DNA from: Tsuneonella aeria
GTDB taxonomy: Bacteria > Pseudomonadota > Alphaproteobacteria > Sphingomonadales > Sphingomonadaceae
Reading direction: 5' to 3'
NCBI RefSeq assembly: GCF_009827495.1
Contig: NZ_WTZA01000001.1
Span: 372,001-436,000, forward strand
Length of the DNA: 64,000 nucleotides
Below the pieces are notes generated by a model that saw nothing but the letters and a program-made list of their open reading frames with translations, searched no databases and was not told the DNA's origin. Made by a program: the position numbers and the translations under genes. Of the stretch, positions 7,963-16,141 are shown piece after piece; positions within the stretch are counted from its first letter, which is position 1; the number at the start of each line of letters is the position of its first letter.

Positions 7963-8986
7963 ACCGCACCGACCACCACAGCGACAGACCGATCAGGATC
8001 GCGCCGATGAGGCCCGTGATCGTTTCCGGGATGTGCCAGCGCGCCGACAGCAGCATGATGCCGCCGAGCACGATGATCGCCCAGAATGCGCCGTGTTCGA
8101 GATAGCGATACTGGGCGAGCGTGCCCTGTTCGACGAGGTGGATCGTCATGGAGCGGACGAACATCGCCCCGATCGACAGGCCGAGCGCGATGACGATCAT
8201 GTTGTTGGACAGTGCGAACGCGCCGATCACGCCATCGAAGCTGAAGCTGGCGTCGAGGATATTGAGGTAAAGGAACCCGCCCAGTCCGCTGCGCACCGCC
8301 GCACCGGCAAGGCGCTGCTTCTCCTCGCTCAGTTCCAGCAGCGTGCTGATCCCCTCGACCGCGATGAACGTGACAAGGCCAAGGATGCCGGCGACCAGGA
8401 ATGTCAGCGCGTCCGCATCCGGCAGCACCAGCGAAATGCCCCACAGGGTCAGGAGCAGCAGCGCGATCTCCGCCGCGGGAAGGGCGGAGAATTTGCCGAG
8501 GAACCGCTCGACCGAACCGATCCAGTGAACGTCTTTCTCGCCATCGAAGAAGAACTTGAGGCCGACCATCGCCAGGAACGCGCCGCCGAAACCGGCGATA
8601 CCGACATGCGCGCTCGACACGATGCGTTCGTATTCGAGCGGATCGTTGAGCGACAGGTTCACGGCCTGCACCGGTCCGAGCCCGGCCGCGATCGCCACGA
8701 TGGCGAGCGGGAACACGATCCGCATCCCGAACACTGCGAACAGGATACCCCAGGTGAGGAAGCGCCGCTGCCAGGTGCGGTCCATGTCCTTCAAAACCGA
8801 CGCGTTGACCACGGCGTTATCGAAGCTCAGCGAAATCTCGAGGACGGAGAGCACGACGACGATCCACAGCAACTGGAGCATGCCCCCGACGCTGCCGGTG
8901 CTCGATAACCCGTACCATGCGCCAAGGCCCAGGCAGACGATCGTGAAGATGAGCGAGAGTGTGTAGAAGCGCTTGAGCGTGTCCAT
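7913..8986 (-). CDS. DUF475 / TerC-related integral membrane protein
   Basis: 357 residues with about eight to nine hydrophobic segments. The signature VLSVLEISLSFDNAVVNASVLKDM near residue 46 is the SFDNA motif shared by DUF475 and TerC/YkoY proteins. A second acidic repeat, LDASFSFDGVIGAFALSNN, lies in the C-terminal half, giving the internal duplication expected of the family. TerC relatives are linked to metal (Mn2+) export and tellurite tolerance; DUF475 members themselves are uncharacterised. The gene is convergent with, and overlaps by 50 bp, the SBF-like transporter. Downstream of panB on the same strand with a 36-nt gap, so panB transcription may continue into it. Confidence 0.85.
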   Translation of the reverse strand: MDTLKRFYTLSLIFTIVCLGLGAWYGLSSTGSVGGMLQLLWIVVVLSVLEISLSFDNAVVNASVLKDMDRTWQRRFLTWGILFAVFGMRIVFPLAIVAIAAGLGPVQAVNLSLNDPLEYERIVSSAHVGIAGFGGAFLAMVGLKFFFDGEKDVHWIGSVERFLGKFSALPAAEIALLLLTLWGISLVLPDADALTFLVAGILGLVTFIAVEGISTLLELSEEKQRLAGAAVRSGLGGFLYLNILDASFSFDGVIGAFALSNNMIVIALGLSIGAMFVRSMTIHLVEQGTLAQYRYLEHGAFWAIIVLGGIMLLSARWHIPETITGLIGAILIGLSLWWSVRFNRNNPEPVEDAVRGD

Positions 8987-9022
8987 CGTGATTCCGAATG
9001 AGCGGGGGCAGGAAGTCGCGGA

Positions 9023-9892
9023 TTACCGCGGCTGGTATGTCTGGTCGCGGGTGGGGAATGTGCGCGAACGCACTTCGGCGGCATATGTTTCGGCGGCTTT
9101 CGAAATGACAGAGGCGAGGTCTTCGTACCGCTTGACGAAACGCGGCACGCGCTCGAACATGCCGAGCATGTCTTCGGTGACGAGAACCTGGCCGTCACAT
9201 TCCGCCGACGCGCCGATGCCGATCACGGGAATCTCCAGGCTCTGCGTCAGGGCGACCGCGATGGGTTCCACGACACCTTCGGCGACGACGGCGAACGCGC
9301 CCGCTTCCTGCACGGCCTTGCCATCGGATACGATCCTGGCGTGTTCTTCCTGGCTGCGGCCGCGCGCGCCATAGCCGCCGAGCGCGTTGACCGCCTGGGG
9401 TGTCAGGCCGACGTGGGCCATGACCGGAATGCCGCGCTGCGACAGGAAGGCGATCGTTTCGGCCATCGCCGCGCCGCCTTCCAGCTTGACGCCTGCGGCG
9501 CCCGTTTCCGCCATGATCCGGCTCGCGCTGTCGAACGCTTTCTGCGGGCTGGCTTCGTATGCGCCGAACGGCATGTCGACGACAACGAGGCTGTGGTAGC
9601 TGCCGCGAACGACGGCGGCGCCGTGCGCGATCATCATCTCCAGCGTGACCTGGAGCGTGGACGGCAGGCCGTAGATGACCTGGCCGAGGGAATCGCCCAC
9701 CAGCAGCATGTCGCAATGCGTGTCGAGAAGCTGCGCCTGGCGCGCGGTGTACGCGGTGAGCATGACCAGCGGATCGCGCGTCTGGCCGCCCGCCTTGCGA
9801 CCCTTGATCGCCGGCACGGTCAGCCGCCGCATCGGCTGCGGGGTGGGCGTCGCGCGGCTGGTCGCGGTGTCGAGCTGGAACGTGGTGGACAT
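9023..9892 (-). CDS. panB: 3-methyl-2-oxobutanoate hydroxymethyltransferase
   Basis: 289 residues, close to the usual PanB length plus a 20-residue extension. Catalyses transfer of a hydroxymethyl group from methylenetetrahydrofolate to 2-oxoisovalerate, giving ketopantoate, the first committed step of pantothenate synthesis in the cytoplasm. Visible family motifs: [14 protein letters not shown], the metal-binding [45 protein letters not shown] and [16 protein letters not shown]. Its ketoacid substrate comes from the Ilv pathway encoded at the other end of the window. The ATG at 9890-9892 has no strong ribosome site. No panC is adjacent. Confidence 0.95.
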   Translation of the reverse strand: MSTTFQLDTATSRATPTPQPMRRLTVPAIKGRKAGGQTRDPLVMLTAYTARQAQLLDTHCDMLLVGDSLGQVIYGLPSTLQVTLEMMIAHGAAVVRGSYHSLVVVDMPFGAYEASPQKAFDSASRIMAETGAAGVKLEGGAAMAETIAFLSQRGIPVMAHVGLTPQAVNALGGYGARGRSQEEHARIVSDGKAVQEAGAFAVVAEGVVEPIAVALTQSLEIPVIGIGASAECDGQVLVTEDMLGMFERVPRFVKRYEDLASVISKAAETYAAEVRSRTFPTRDQTYQPR

Positions 9893-10028
9893 TCGCGGGT
9901 CTCTAGCTGCGGCACGGAGACGGGGAAAGCCCGGACATTACGGCTTGCGCTGACCATCCACCACGCTAGCTTCGCGCGCCATGAGGGAGGCGGGCCGCCA
10001 ACGGCCGCCTGACAAGAGGATTGGGGTC

Positions 10029-11612
10029 ATGTTACTCGACCGGATTAAGCCGCTCGACGCCATCTTGGCGACGGCGCAGAAGAAGTCACTCCATCGTTCG
10101 CTCGGCGCCGTGCAGCTCACCCTGTTCGGGATCGGCTGCATCATCGGCACGGGCATTTTCGTGCTGACCGCCGCGGGCGCGCAGAAGGCCGGCCCCGGCC
10201 TGATGCTGGCGTTCATCATCGCCGGCGCGGTCTGCATCGTTGCCGCGCTCTGCTATGCGGAGATCGCCGCGATGATCCCCGTCGCGGGTTCGGCCTACAC
10301 CTACAGCTACGCCACCATGGGGGAATTCCTGGCCTGGACGGTCGGCTGGGCCCTCGTCCTCGAATACGCGATCGCGGCCTCGGCCGTTTCGGTGGGGTGG
10401 TCAGGGTATTTCACCGGGACCATCTTGAACGAATTCTTCGGCGTGCAGTTACCTGCCTGGCTGAGCGCCGGGCCGCTCGCGCTGGGCGGCGCGGCGGGCG
10501 GTTTCATCAACCTCCCGGCGCTTATCATCGCCTTGCTGGTGACCTGGCTGCTGATGATCGGCACGACCGAAAGCGCGCGGGTCAACGCGGTGCTGGTGGC
10601 GATCAAGATCACCGCGCTGACGATCTTCATCGCGCTGACGCTGACCAGCGCATATTTCGATCCCGACAAGTTCAACCCGTTCCTGCCGGCCGGCCTGTTC
10701 GGCGGGTTCGGTTCCGGGGTTGGCGCAGTCGGTGCGGCGGCGACGATCTTCTTCGCATACGTCGGGTTCGACGCGGTTTCGACGGCGGCGGAGGAAACCC
10801 GCAACCCGCAGCGTAACGTGCCCATCGGGCTTGTCGGGTCGCTGCTCATCTGCACGATCTTCTACATCCTGGTCGCGGCCGGCGCGGTCGGCACCATCGG
10901 CGGCCAGCCGATCATGGGGCCGAACGGCGTCCCGTTCCCCGCCGGTTCGGAAGAGCTTGCCCGCCAGTGCGCGATGGCGGCCCATGCCGATGCGCTGGTC
11001 TGTTCCAACGAGGCGCTGGCGCATGTGCTGCGGCAGATCGGTTTCTCGGGCATCGGCAACATGCTGGGCATCGCGGCGTTCCTGGCGCTGCCTTCGGTGA
11101 TCCTGATCCTGCTGTTCGGCCAGACGCGCATCTTCTTCGTGATGGCGCGCGACGGGCTGCTGCCGGAGAAGCTTTCCGCGGTGCACCCGAAGTGGAAGAC
11201 CCCCTATATCGTGACCGGCATCACCGGCGCGATCGTGGCGGTTGCCGCGGCGTTCCTGCCGGTCGGCCAGCTTGCGGACATCGCGAACGCGGGCACGCTC
11301 TATGCGTTCTTCATGGTCGCCATCGCGGTCATGCTGCTGCGCAAGCAGGCGCCCGACCGCAAGCGTCCGTTCCGGGTGCCCGGCCTGGCGATCGTCGGCC
11401 CGCTGACGATTGCCGGCTGCCTGTTCCTGTTCCTCAACCTGCCGCTGGAAGCGATGCTGGTGCTGCCGGTGTGGACGGTTATCGGGTTCGCGGTCTATTT
11501 CGGCTACAGCCGCCGGAACAGCCTGCTGGGCCGCGGTATCGTGGAAGTGGTGGACGATATCGGCGGGCAGGAACATTCCTTCCCGATCGATGTCCCCGAG
11601 GACGCCCGCTAA
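10029..11612 (+). CDS. amino acid permease (APC superfamily, cationic amino-acid transporter type)
   Basis: 527 residues with about twelve transmembrane segments. The first carries the APC signature FGIGCIIGTGIFVLTAAGA, followed by the conserved CYAEIAAMIPVAGSAYTYSY region; FFAYVGFDAVSTAAEETRNPQ and LFGQTRIFFVMARDGLLPE are further family blocks. These proteins import amino acids by proton symport or exchange across the inner membrane; CAT/YfnA-like members prefer basic or small neutral amino acids, but the substrate is not deducible here. The start at ATG 10029 is supported by AAGAGGA at 10014-10020. Transcribed alone, ending at the bidirectional hairpin at 11643-11675. Confidence 0.9.
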   Translation: MLLDRIKPLDAILATAQKKSLHRSLGAVQLTLFGIGCIIGTGIFVLTAAGAQKAGPGLMLAFIIAGAVCIVAALCYAEIAAMIPVAGSAYTYSYATMGEFLAWTVGWALVLEYAIAASAVSVGWSGYFTGTILNEFFGVQLPAWLSAGPLALGGAAGGFINLPALIIALLVTWLLMIGTTESARVNAVLVAIKITALTIFIALTLTSAYFDPDKFNPFLPAGLFGGFGSGVGAVGAAATIFFAYVGFDAVSTAAEETRNPQRNVPIGLVGSLLICTIFYILVAAGAVGTIGGQPIMGPNGVPFPAGSEELARQCAMAAHADALVCSNEALAHVLRQIGFSGIGNMLGIAAFLALPSVILILLFGQTRIFFVMARDGLLPEKLSAVHPKWKTPYIVTGITGAIVAVAAAFLPVGQLADIANAGTLYAFFMVAIAVMLLRKQAPDRKRPFRVPGLAIVGPLTIAGCLFLFLNLPLEAMLVLPVWTVIGFAVYFGYSRRNSLLGRGIVEVVDDIGGQEHSFPIDVPEDAR

Positions 11613-11642
11613 CCGCGGTCAGGCCGTAAAGGCACAAAAAGA

Positions 11643-11675
11643 AAGGGCCGCCTTTCCGTACGGAGAGGCGGCCCT
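11643..11675 (-). terminator. bidirectional terminator between convergent genes
   Basis: The arm AAGGGCCGCCT (11643-11653) pairs perfectly with AGGCGGCCCTT (11665-11675). Read on the minus strand it is followed by TCTTTTTG, a proper T-tract for the PPOX gene. On the plus strand only a short TT tail follows, though an A-run precedes the stem, so it may also end the permease transcript. Confidence 0.8.
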
Positions 11676-11694
11676 TCCTGCATCGCGGGGTGCG

Positions 11695-12177
11695 TCAGAG
11701 CGCGGTTTCGGTGTGCGTGCCCGCCGTGTCGCCGCGGACATCCATGCCGAGCGCCATCTTGGCGGTAGTGATGACGCCAAGGTCGCTGTCCCAGATCTCG
11801 GCCTGGCCCAGGTCCATCCGGAGCATCAGCAGGTTGGGATCGTCCTTCCCGCCCGGGAACCATGCCTCGACAAAATTCGACCACTGCTTGTCCAGCCGTT
11901 CGCGGCTGGTTTCTTCGCTCAGCACCCCTTCGAAGCGGGCGAACAGGTCGTGTCCCTTGCCAGCGAACGTGCAGGTGGCGGGCCCCATTTCGGAAAGGTG
12001 ACCGTCGCGGTTGGTGAAGAACCAGATTGCGCTGTTGGCATCCTTGTCGAGCTGGGCCGTCATCACGAGGGCATCGTTGGCCGTGCTCTGCAAGGAAACG
12101 AACACGAATGGCGAGTCGGCGAAATTGCGCCAGAACTTTTCCTTCAATTCGTCGGCATTGCCTTGATCATATTTCAT
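11695..12177 (-). CDS. pyridoxamine 5'-phosphate oxidase-related FMN-binding protein (general stress protein 26-like)
   Basis: 160 residues forming one split beta-barrel domain. Recognisable segments are NFADSPFVFVSLQ, DKDANSAIWFFTNRDGHLSEMG, CTFAGKGHDLFARFEGVLSEE and the conserved WFPGGKDDPNLLMLRMDLGQAEIWDSD. This resembles the Pyrid_ox_like (PF16242) group that includes general stress protein 26. Members bind FMN or related flavins; a physiological reaction is usually not known. ATG at 12175-12177 with AGGGA upstream. Divergent from the LexA-controlled imuA, so the intergenic region may serve both; the LexA box lies 75 bp from this start. Confidence 0.85.
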   Translation of the reverse strand: MKYDQGNADELKEKFWRNFADSPFVFVSLQSTANDALVMTAQLDKDANSAIWFFTNRDGHLSEMGPATCTFAGKGHDLFARFEGVLSEETSRERLDKQWSNFVEAWFPGGKDDPNLLMLRMDLGQAEIWDSDLGVITTAKMALGMDVRGDTAGTHTETAL

Positions 12178-12251
12178 GGGCTTCCCTTTCTTTCCTTGGC
12201 GAACGGGGCGGGGGACAGGTTGTTCCGACCGTTGCGAATCGATCCATGATG

Positions 12252-12266
12252 GAACATAACCGGAAC
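12252..12266 (+). promoter_or_regulatory. LexA (SOS) box upstream of imuA
   Basis: GAACATAACCGGAAC is a perfect GAAC-N7-GAAC alphaproteobacterial LexA operator. It ends 2 nt before ATG 12269. A plausible promoter overlaps it: TTGCGA (12232-12237), 17-bp spacer, CATAAC (12255-12260). LexA binding would therefore cover the -10 and start region of the imuA-imuB transcript. Confidence 0.85.
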
Positions 12267-12268
12267 AA

Positions 12269-13129
12269 ATGAGTCGATATTCCGCCATGCCACCGCTTGC
12301 CGAAATGCCGACCGCCGCCGGTCTTGCCCGGGTGTCCGCCACGGCGCCGGCATGGCGGCCTGGCCTTGCCGCCGTTCGGCATAGCGAAGTGTTCGCCAGT
12401 TCGCGGGAAGCGAGCGGGGCGGCCGCGGCGCTGGCGCTGGCAGCCGATGCACTGGCGGCCGATGCACTTGCGACAGAAAAACCGACGGCAGGAAAACCGG
12501 CGGCAGGGAAACCGGCGGGGGCTTCTTCCGCGCTGGCCGAAATCGCGGATCGCCGCGCCGTGCTGTGGGTGCAGGACAAGGCCGCGCTGCGCGTGGGCGG
12601 GCGTCCCTATCGTCCCGGCCTGCCCGCCGCCTTCCGCAACCGCCTGATCCACGTGGTGGCCAACAAGGTGGAAGACGCCTTGTTCGCGCTGGAAGAAGGG
12701 CTGCGCTGCCGCGATCTGGCCGTGGTGATCGGGGAACTGGCGGGCAACCCGCGCGCGCTCGATTTTACCGCTTCGCGCCGGCTTACGCTGGCGGCCGAAA
12801 GGCACCGCGTGCCATTGTGGCTGGTGCGCCTCGATGCCGAACGCGACCTGTCGTCCGCGCGGATGCGGTGGGACGTTGCTGCCGCCCCTTCACCCCCACC
12901 GCGCTGGAACGCCGCCGCGCCCGGCATCCCCGCATGGCGTGCCGAGCTGTTTCGCGCACGCCGCCATCCCCCTGGAACATGGACCCTGCACGATGACGGA
13001 CATGGCCTTGCCGCGGCCCGCCTCGTCGCCGATCGCCCCGCGGGCCCCGATACCGGTGCAGGCACGGCCTCGCCGCATCCTGTCGGTATGGCTGCCGCGG
13101 CTGGCGATCGATCGCTGGCGGCTTGGTAA
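12269..13129 (+). CDS. imuA: ImuA-type SOS mutagenesis accessory protein
   Basis: 286 residues if read from ATG 12269; Met6 (12284) and Met13 are alternatives and no clear ribosome site separates them. The start at 12269 is kept because the LexA box and promoter place the transcript start almost on it. Resembles alphaproteobacterial ImuA: WRPGLAAVRHSEVFA, ADRRAVLWVQDKAALRVGGRPYRPGL, VEDALFALEEGLRCRDLAVVIGEL, SRRLTLAAERHRVPLWLVRLD. ImuA is a RecA-like fold protein working with ImuB and DnaE2 in damage-induced translesion synthesis. Residues ~56-84 are low-complexity (LAADALAADALA, then GKPAAGKPAG) from 15-bp tandem repeats. The 3' 137 bp overlap imuB. Confidence 0.8.
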   Translation: MSRYSAMPPLAEMPTAAGLARVSATAPAWRPGLAAVRHSEVFASSREASGAAAALALAADALAADALATEKPTAGKPAAGKPAGASSALAEIADRRAVLWVQDKAALRVGGRPYRPGLPAAFRNRLIHVVANKVEDALFALEEGLRCRDLAVVIGELAGNPRALDFTASRRLTLAAERHRVPLWLVRLDAERDLSSARMRWDVAAAPSPPPRWNAAAPGIPAWRAELFRARRHPPGTWTLHDDGHGLAAARLVADRPAGPDTGAGTASPHPVGMAAAAGDRSLAAW

Positions 13130-14627
13130 CGGGCTGGCGCCGGGCGAAGGCGCCGACGCCGCGCCACTGGCGCTGATCGCTGAAACCGCACACGGACCGC
13201 GCATCGATGCGGTCAACGCCGCCGGTCTTGCCGCCGGCGCGCGAAGCGGCATGATGCTGGCCGATGCGCGGGCGTTGTATCCGGCGATCCAGGTGGCACC
13301 CAGCGATCCACCGGGCGACCATGCTTTCCTGGAGAAGCTGGCCGTATGGTCGCTATGCTGGGGTCCATGGTCGGCGATGGATGCGCCCGACGGCCTGCTG
13401 ATCGACATGACCGCGGTCGCGCACCTGTTCAGCGGGGAGGCGGAACTGCTCGCCGATGCCCGCGCGCGCTTTGCCGCCCGGGGCCTTGCCGCCCGCTTCG
13501 CCATCGCGCCGACCGCCGGCGCGGCCTGGGCGTTGTCGCATTATGGCCCCGACGGCACGATCCTGTCTCCGGCAGACGACATCGCCGCCTGCCTGGCGGA
13601 ATTGCCTGTCGCATCGTTGCGCCTGGATGACGCGGTCGTGGCAGTGCTGCGCCGCCTGGGGTTGAAGCGTATCGGTGATCTGACCGGCCGGTTCGGCGAA
13701 CGCCACGGACGCGATGCGCTTCACCGCCGGTTTCGCGCCAGGTCGGCGGTTGCCAATCCGCTCGTCCGGATGGACCAGCTGCTCGGCAAAGTGTCTGAAC
13801 CGTTGCTACCGGTCGTCCCCGCTAGCATGCCGCTGGTCCAGCGCCGGTTGATGGAACCGATCCGCCACCGCGAACTGCTCGATAGCGTGATGGCCGACCT
13901 CGCCGATGACATGGCCCGCGAACTAGAAAGGCTGGGGCAGGGTGCCCGCCGGCTCGAACTCGGCATGTGGCAGGTGGATGGCGAGGTGACTGTCCGGAAC
14001 CTGGAACTGGCCGCCGCCACGCGCGATGCGGGGCATATCGTGCGTCTGTTCGCCGCCCGGCTCGACGATGTGGACGCCGGCTTCGGCATCGAATGCGTGC
14101 GGCTGCGGGCAAGCTGGGCCGAACCGCTGGCCTCGGCGCAAGCGGATATCGAAGCCGCGGCGGAGGATTCTGGCACCTCGCTGGCGGCGCTGGTCGATCG
14201 GCTGACGGTGCGCCTGGGGCCGCAGGCCGTGCGCCGTCCCGTGCTCCACCCCAGCCACATTCCCGAACGCGCCCAGCGCTGGCAGCCGCCGCTGGAACCC
14301 GAACCGCCGCAGCAGGGCGAACTGGCGTTCCATGCCCGCCCGCTCAAGATGCTCGACAAGGCGGAATCGATCGCGGTGCTCTACGCGACGCCCGACGGCT
14401 ACCCGCAACGTTTCCGCTGGCGGGGACAGGTGCACGACGTGGTGCGGGTGGAAGGGCCGGAACGGATCGCGCCGGAGTGGTGGCGCGAGAAGGGCACTGC
14501 CCGGCTGCGCGATTATTATCGCATCGAAGACGCGCAGGGCCGGCGGTACTGGATCTATCGGCTCGGGATCCTGGGCGATGGGCGCGGCGGGGTGCCGGAC
14601 TGGTTCCTGCAAGGCCTGTGCGCCTGA
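12993..14627 (+). CDS. imuB: ImuB, Y-family polymerase-like SOS mutagenesis protein
   Basis: About 544 residues from ATG 12993. A Y-family polymerase fold is recognisable (RRILSVWLPRLAIDRWR at the N-terminus, AARFAIAPTAGAAWALSHYG, LRRLGLKRIGDLTGRFGERHG). The N-terminal acidic motif of active Y-family polymerases is not preserved, as expected for ImuB, which acts as a scaffold rather than a polymerase. QGELAF at residues 441-446 fits the QxxLxF clamp-binding hexapeptide, through which ImuB would dock on the DNA sliding clamp and recruit ImuA and DnaE2. Overlaps imuA by 137 bp and is surely co-transcribed from the LexA-boxed promoter. The exact start is uncertain; a GTG a little downstream is possible. 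Confidence 0.85.
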   Translation: MTDMALPRPASSPIAPRAPIPVQARPRRILSVWLPRLAIDRWRLGNGLAPGEGADAAPLALIAETAHGPRIDAVNAAGLAAGARSGMMLADARALYPAIQVAPSDPPGDHAFLEKLAVWSLCWGPWSAMDAPDGLLIDMTAVAHLFSGEAELLADARARFAARGLAARFAIAPTAGAAWALSHYGPDGTILSPADDIAACLAELPVASLRLDDAVVAVLRRLGLKRIGDLTGRFGERHGRDALHRRFRARSAVANPLVRMDQLLGKVSEPLLPVVPASMPLVQRRLMEPIRHRELLDSVMADLADDMARELERLGQGARRLELGMWQVDGEVTVRNLELAAATRDAGHIVRLFAARLDDVDAGFGIECVRLRASWAEPLASAQADIEAAAEDSGTSLAALVDRLTVRLGPQAVRRPVLHPSHIPERAQRWQPPLEPEPPQQGELAFHARPLKMLDKAESIAVLYATPDGYPQRFRWRGQVHDVVRVEGPERIAPEWWREKGTARLRDYYRIEDAQGRRYWIYRLGILGDGRGGVPDWFLQGLCA

Positions 14628-14636
14628 CTGCCCCCG

Positions 14637-15053
14637 CTACTCCGCCGCCACGTCCGCCACGGTCTGAAACGATGCCCGGAAGGCTGACCGCTTGCGGCCC
14701 TGCGCGATATTGCCGACATGCGCGATCGGCATTTCGATCACCCGGTTGACGCTGGCCGTCTCCACCACCACCGCCGGGTCGAGCGCACGCGCGAAGGATA
14801 CGCCGCACTGGCCGTTTTCCGACCAGATCACGGTGCATACGGCTTCCCGGCCGGCCCAGCGCAGCAAGGCGGTGGAACCGGCCTGGGGCGGATCGATCAC
14901 TGCCAGCCGGGCGCCGCTTTCCGAAATGTCCCACAAACTGCCCGACGCGCGCGACGTCATCGTCTCCAGCACCGCCTCGCACGTCACTTCCACGCGGCGT
15001 GACGCCCGGCGCTCGAAAAAGTCATCGGGCTCGTAGACGCGCAGCGGTTCCAT
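14637..15053 (-). CDS. PilZ domain protein
   Basis: 138 residues from ATG 15051-15053 (a GTG at 15062 is an alternative with GGA upstream). One PilZ-like beta-barrel: the arginine motif FFERRASRRVEVTCEA near the start and the WDISESGARLAV strand, corresponding to RxxxR and D/NxSxxG, the two c-di-GMP-contacting motifs. It is therefore a candidate cytoplasmic c-di-GMP receptor. The C-terminal ~50 residues are unassigned. It sits tail-to-tail with imuB, only 9 bp apart, and has no obvious functional partner nearby. It is the only recognisable c-di-GMP-related protein in the window, and lies far from the Lap-like adhesin locus. Confidence 0.8.
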   Translation of the reverse strand: MEPLRVYEPDDFFERRASRRVEVTCEAVLETMTSRASGSLWDISESGARLAVIDPPQAGSTALLRWAGREAVCTVIWSENGQCGVSFARALDPAVVVETASVNRVIEMPIAHVGNIAQGRKRSAFRASFQTVADVAAE

Positions 15054-15168
15054 CCCTGCCACAGTTCATCCGCAACCCTAATATCGATTGTCGGAACATG
15101 GTTTACGCCCCCGCAAGAGACCCGGGGAGGCGCAAGGAAACGCGCGATCCGTAAACCTGCCGGGCCGG

Positions 15169-16017
15169 TCAGGCGGCCCCGCCGCTGCGACCGCCCTGGT
15201 CGAGGAATGCGACCAGGTCTTTCGCCAGCCGCTCGGTCTGCGTGGCGAACACGGCGTGCGGCTCCCCACCGTATTCCACCAGCGTGGCACCCGGCACGGC
15301 TTTTGCGACCGCGCGCGCGGTGGCATCGATCGGCACGGTGACGTCCTTGGTCCCGTGGATCACCAGCGTGGGCATCGTGAAGCTGGCGAGATCGGGCCGG
15401 AAATCGGTCGTGGCGAACGCTTCGGCGGCTTTCAGGGTGGCGTACTGGCTGGCGTGCATGGCGGTCCTCCACGCCCAGTCTTTCTCTTCCTGGCTCACCT
15501 TGTTCACCAGCACCCCGTCGCCGTAGAAATCCTCGAAGAAGCCGGTGAAGAAGTGGCGGAAATCCTTCTTCATCCCGGCAGTCATCTGGTCGAAGGTCGA
15601 TTGCGGCACGCCATCGGGATTATCGTCGGTCTTGAGCATGTAGGGCACGACCGATGCGATCAGCACTGCCTGGCTCACGCCGCGGCCGCCATGCCGGCTT
15701 AGGTAGCGGGCGACTTCGCCGCCTCCCATCGAAAAGCCGACAAGGGCCGCATCGACTTCCACGCCGGCGTCCGCCATGACGTCAGCCAGATCGTCGGCGA
15801 AGGTGTCGTAATCATAGCCCGTGGGCGCATGATCCGAATGCCCGAACCCGCGCCGGTCATACGCGACCGCGCGATAGCCGCTGTCCGCCAGCGCGATCAT
15901 GATCGGGTCCCAGCTGTCGGCGGAAAGCGGCCAGCCGTGAATGAGCATCACCGGACGGCCTTGGCCGAGTTCCTTCCAGCGTAACCTGGTTCCGTCCCGG
16001 GTGGTGGCAAATGGCAT
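15169..16017 (-). CDS. alpha/beta hydrolase, non-heme haloperoxidase-like
   Basis: 282 residues. Oxyanion-hole segment LIHGWPLSADSWDP, the nucleophile elbow VGFSMGGGEVARYLSRHG (Ser in GFSMGG), an acid near TKDVTVPID and the catalytic His in YGGEPHAVFATQ. The HGWPL and RRGFGHSD signatures place it in the group usually annotated as non-heme chloroperoxidase or arylesterase. Natural substrate unknown. Start ATG 16015-16017 is preferred because AAGGA lies 7 nt upstream. It is divergent from the LexA-controlled radical SAM gene, and nothing indicates a role in DNA repair. Confidence 0.88.
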   Translation of the reverse strand: MPFATTRDGTRLRWKELGQGRPVMLIHGWPLSADSWDPIMIALADSGYRAVAYDRRGFGHSDHAPTGYDYDTFADDLADVMADAGVEVDAALVGFSMGGGEVARYLSRHGGRGVSQAVLIASVVPYMLKTDDNPDGVPQSTFDQMTAGMKKDFRHFFTGFFEDFYGDGVLVNKVSQEEKDWAWRTAMHASQYATLKAAEAFATTDFRPDLASFTMPTLVIHGTKDVTVPIDATARAVAKAVPGATLVEYGGEPHAVFATQTERLAKDLVAFLDQGGRSGGAA

Positions 16018-16106
16018 CGCGCGTTCCTTTTCTGGAGGTTCCGGCACGAAACGGATGGTCGCACCCGCCAGTTCCGCCGAGCGTGATCGTCACCGAACGA
16101 TTGGTG

Positions 16107-16139
16107 TTGGCGAATCTGTTGCGAGAACATATATAGAAC
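16107..16139 (+). promoter_or_regulatory. LexA-controlled promoter of the radical SAM-UdgX-dnaE2 unit
   Basis: GAACATATATAGAAC at 16125-16139 is a perfect GAAC-N7-GAAC LexA box. TTGGCG (16107-16112), a 17-bp spacer and TATATA (16130-16135) form a good promoter whose -10 lies inside the box. The predicted transcript start falls on or next to ATG 16142, so the mRNA is probably leaderless or nearly so. Confidence 0.87.
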
Positions 16140-16141
16140 GA

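Noticed and set aside
14637..15053. PilZ protein as the missing LapD equivalent
   Set aside because: LapD is a membrane protein with HAMP, GGDEF and EAL domains and a periplasmic PAS-like domain. This PilZ protein is small, soluble and 14 kb away.
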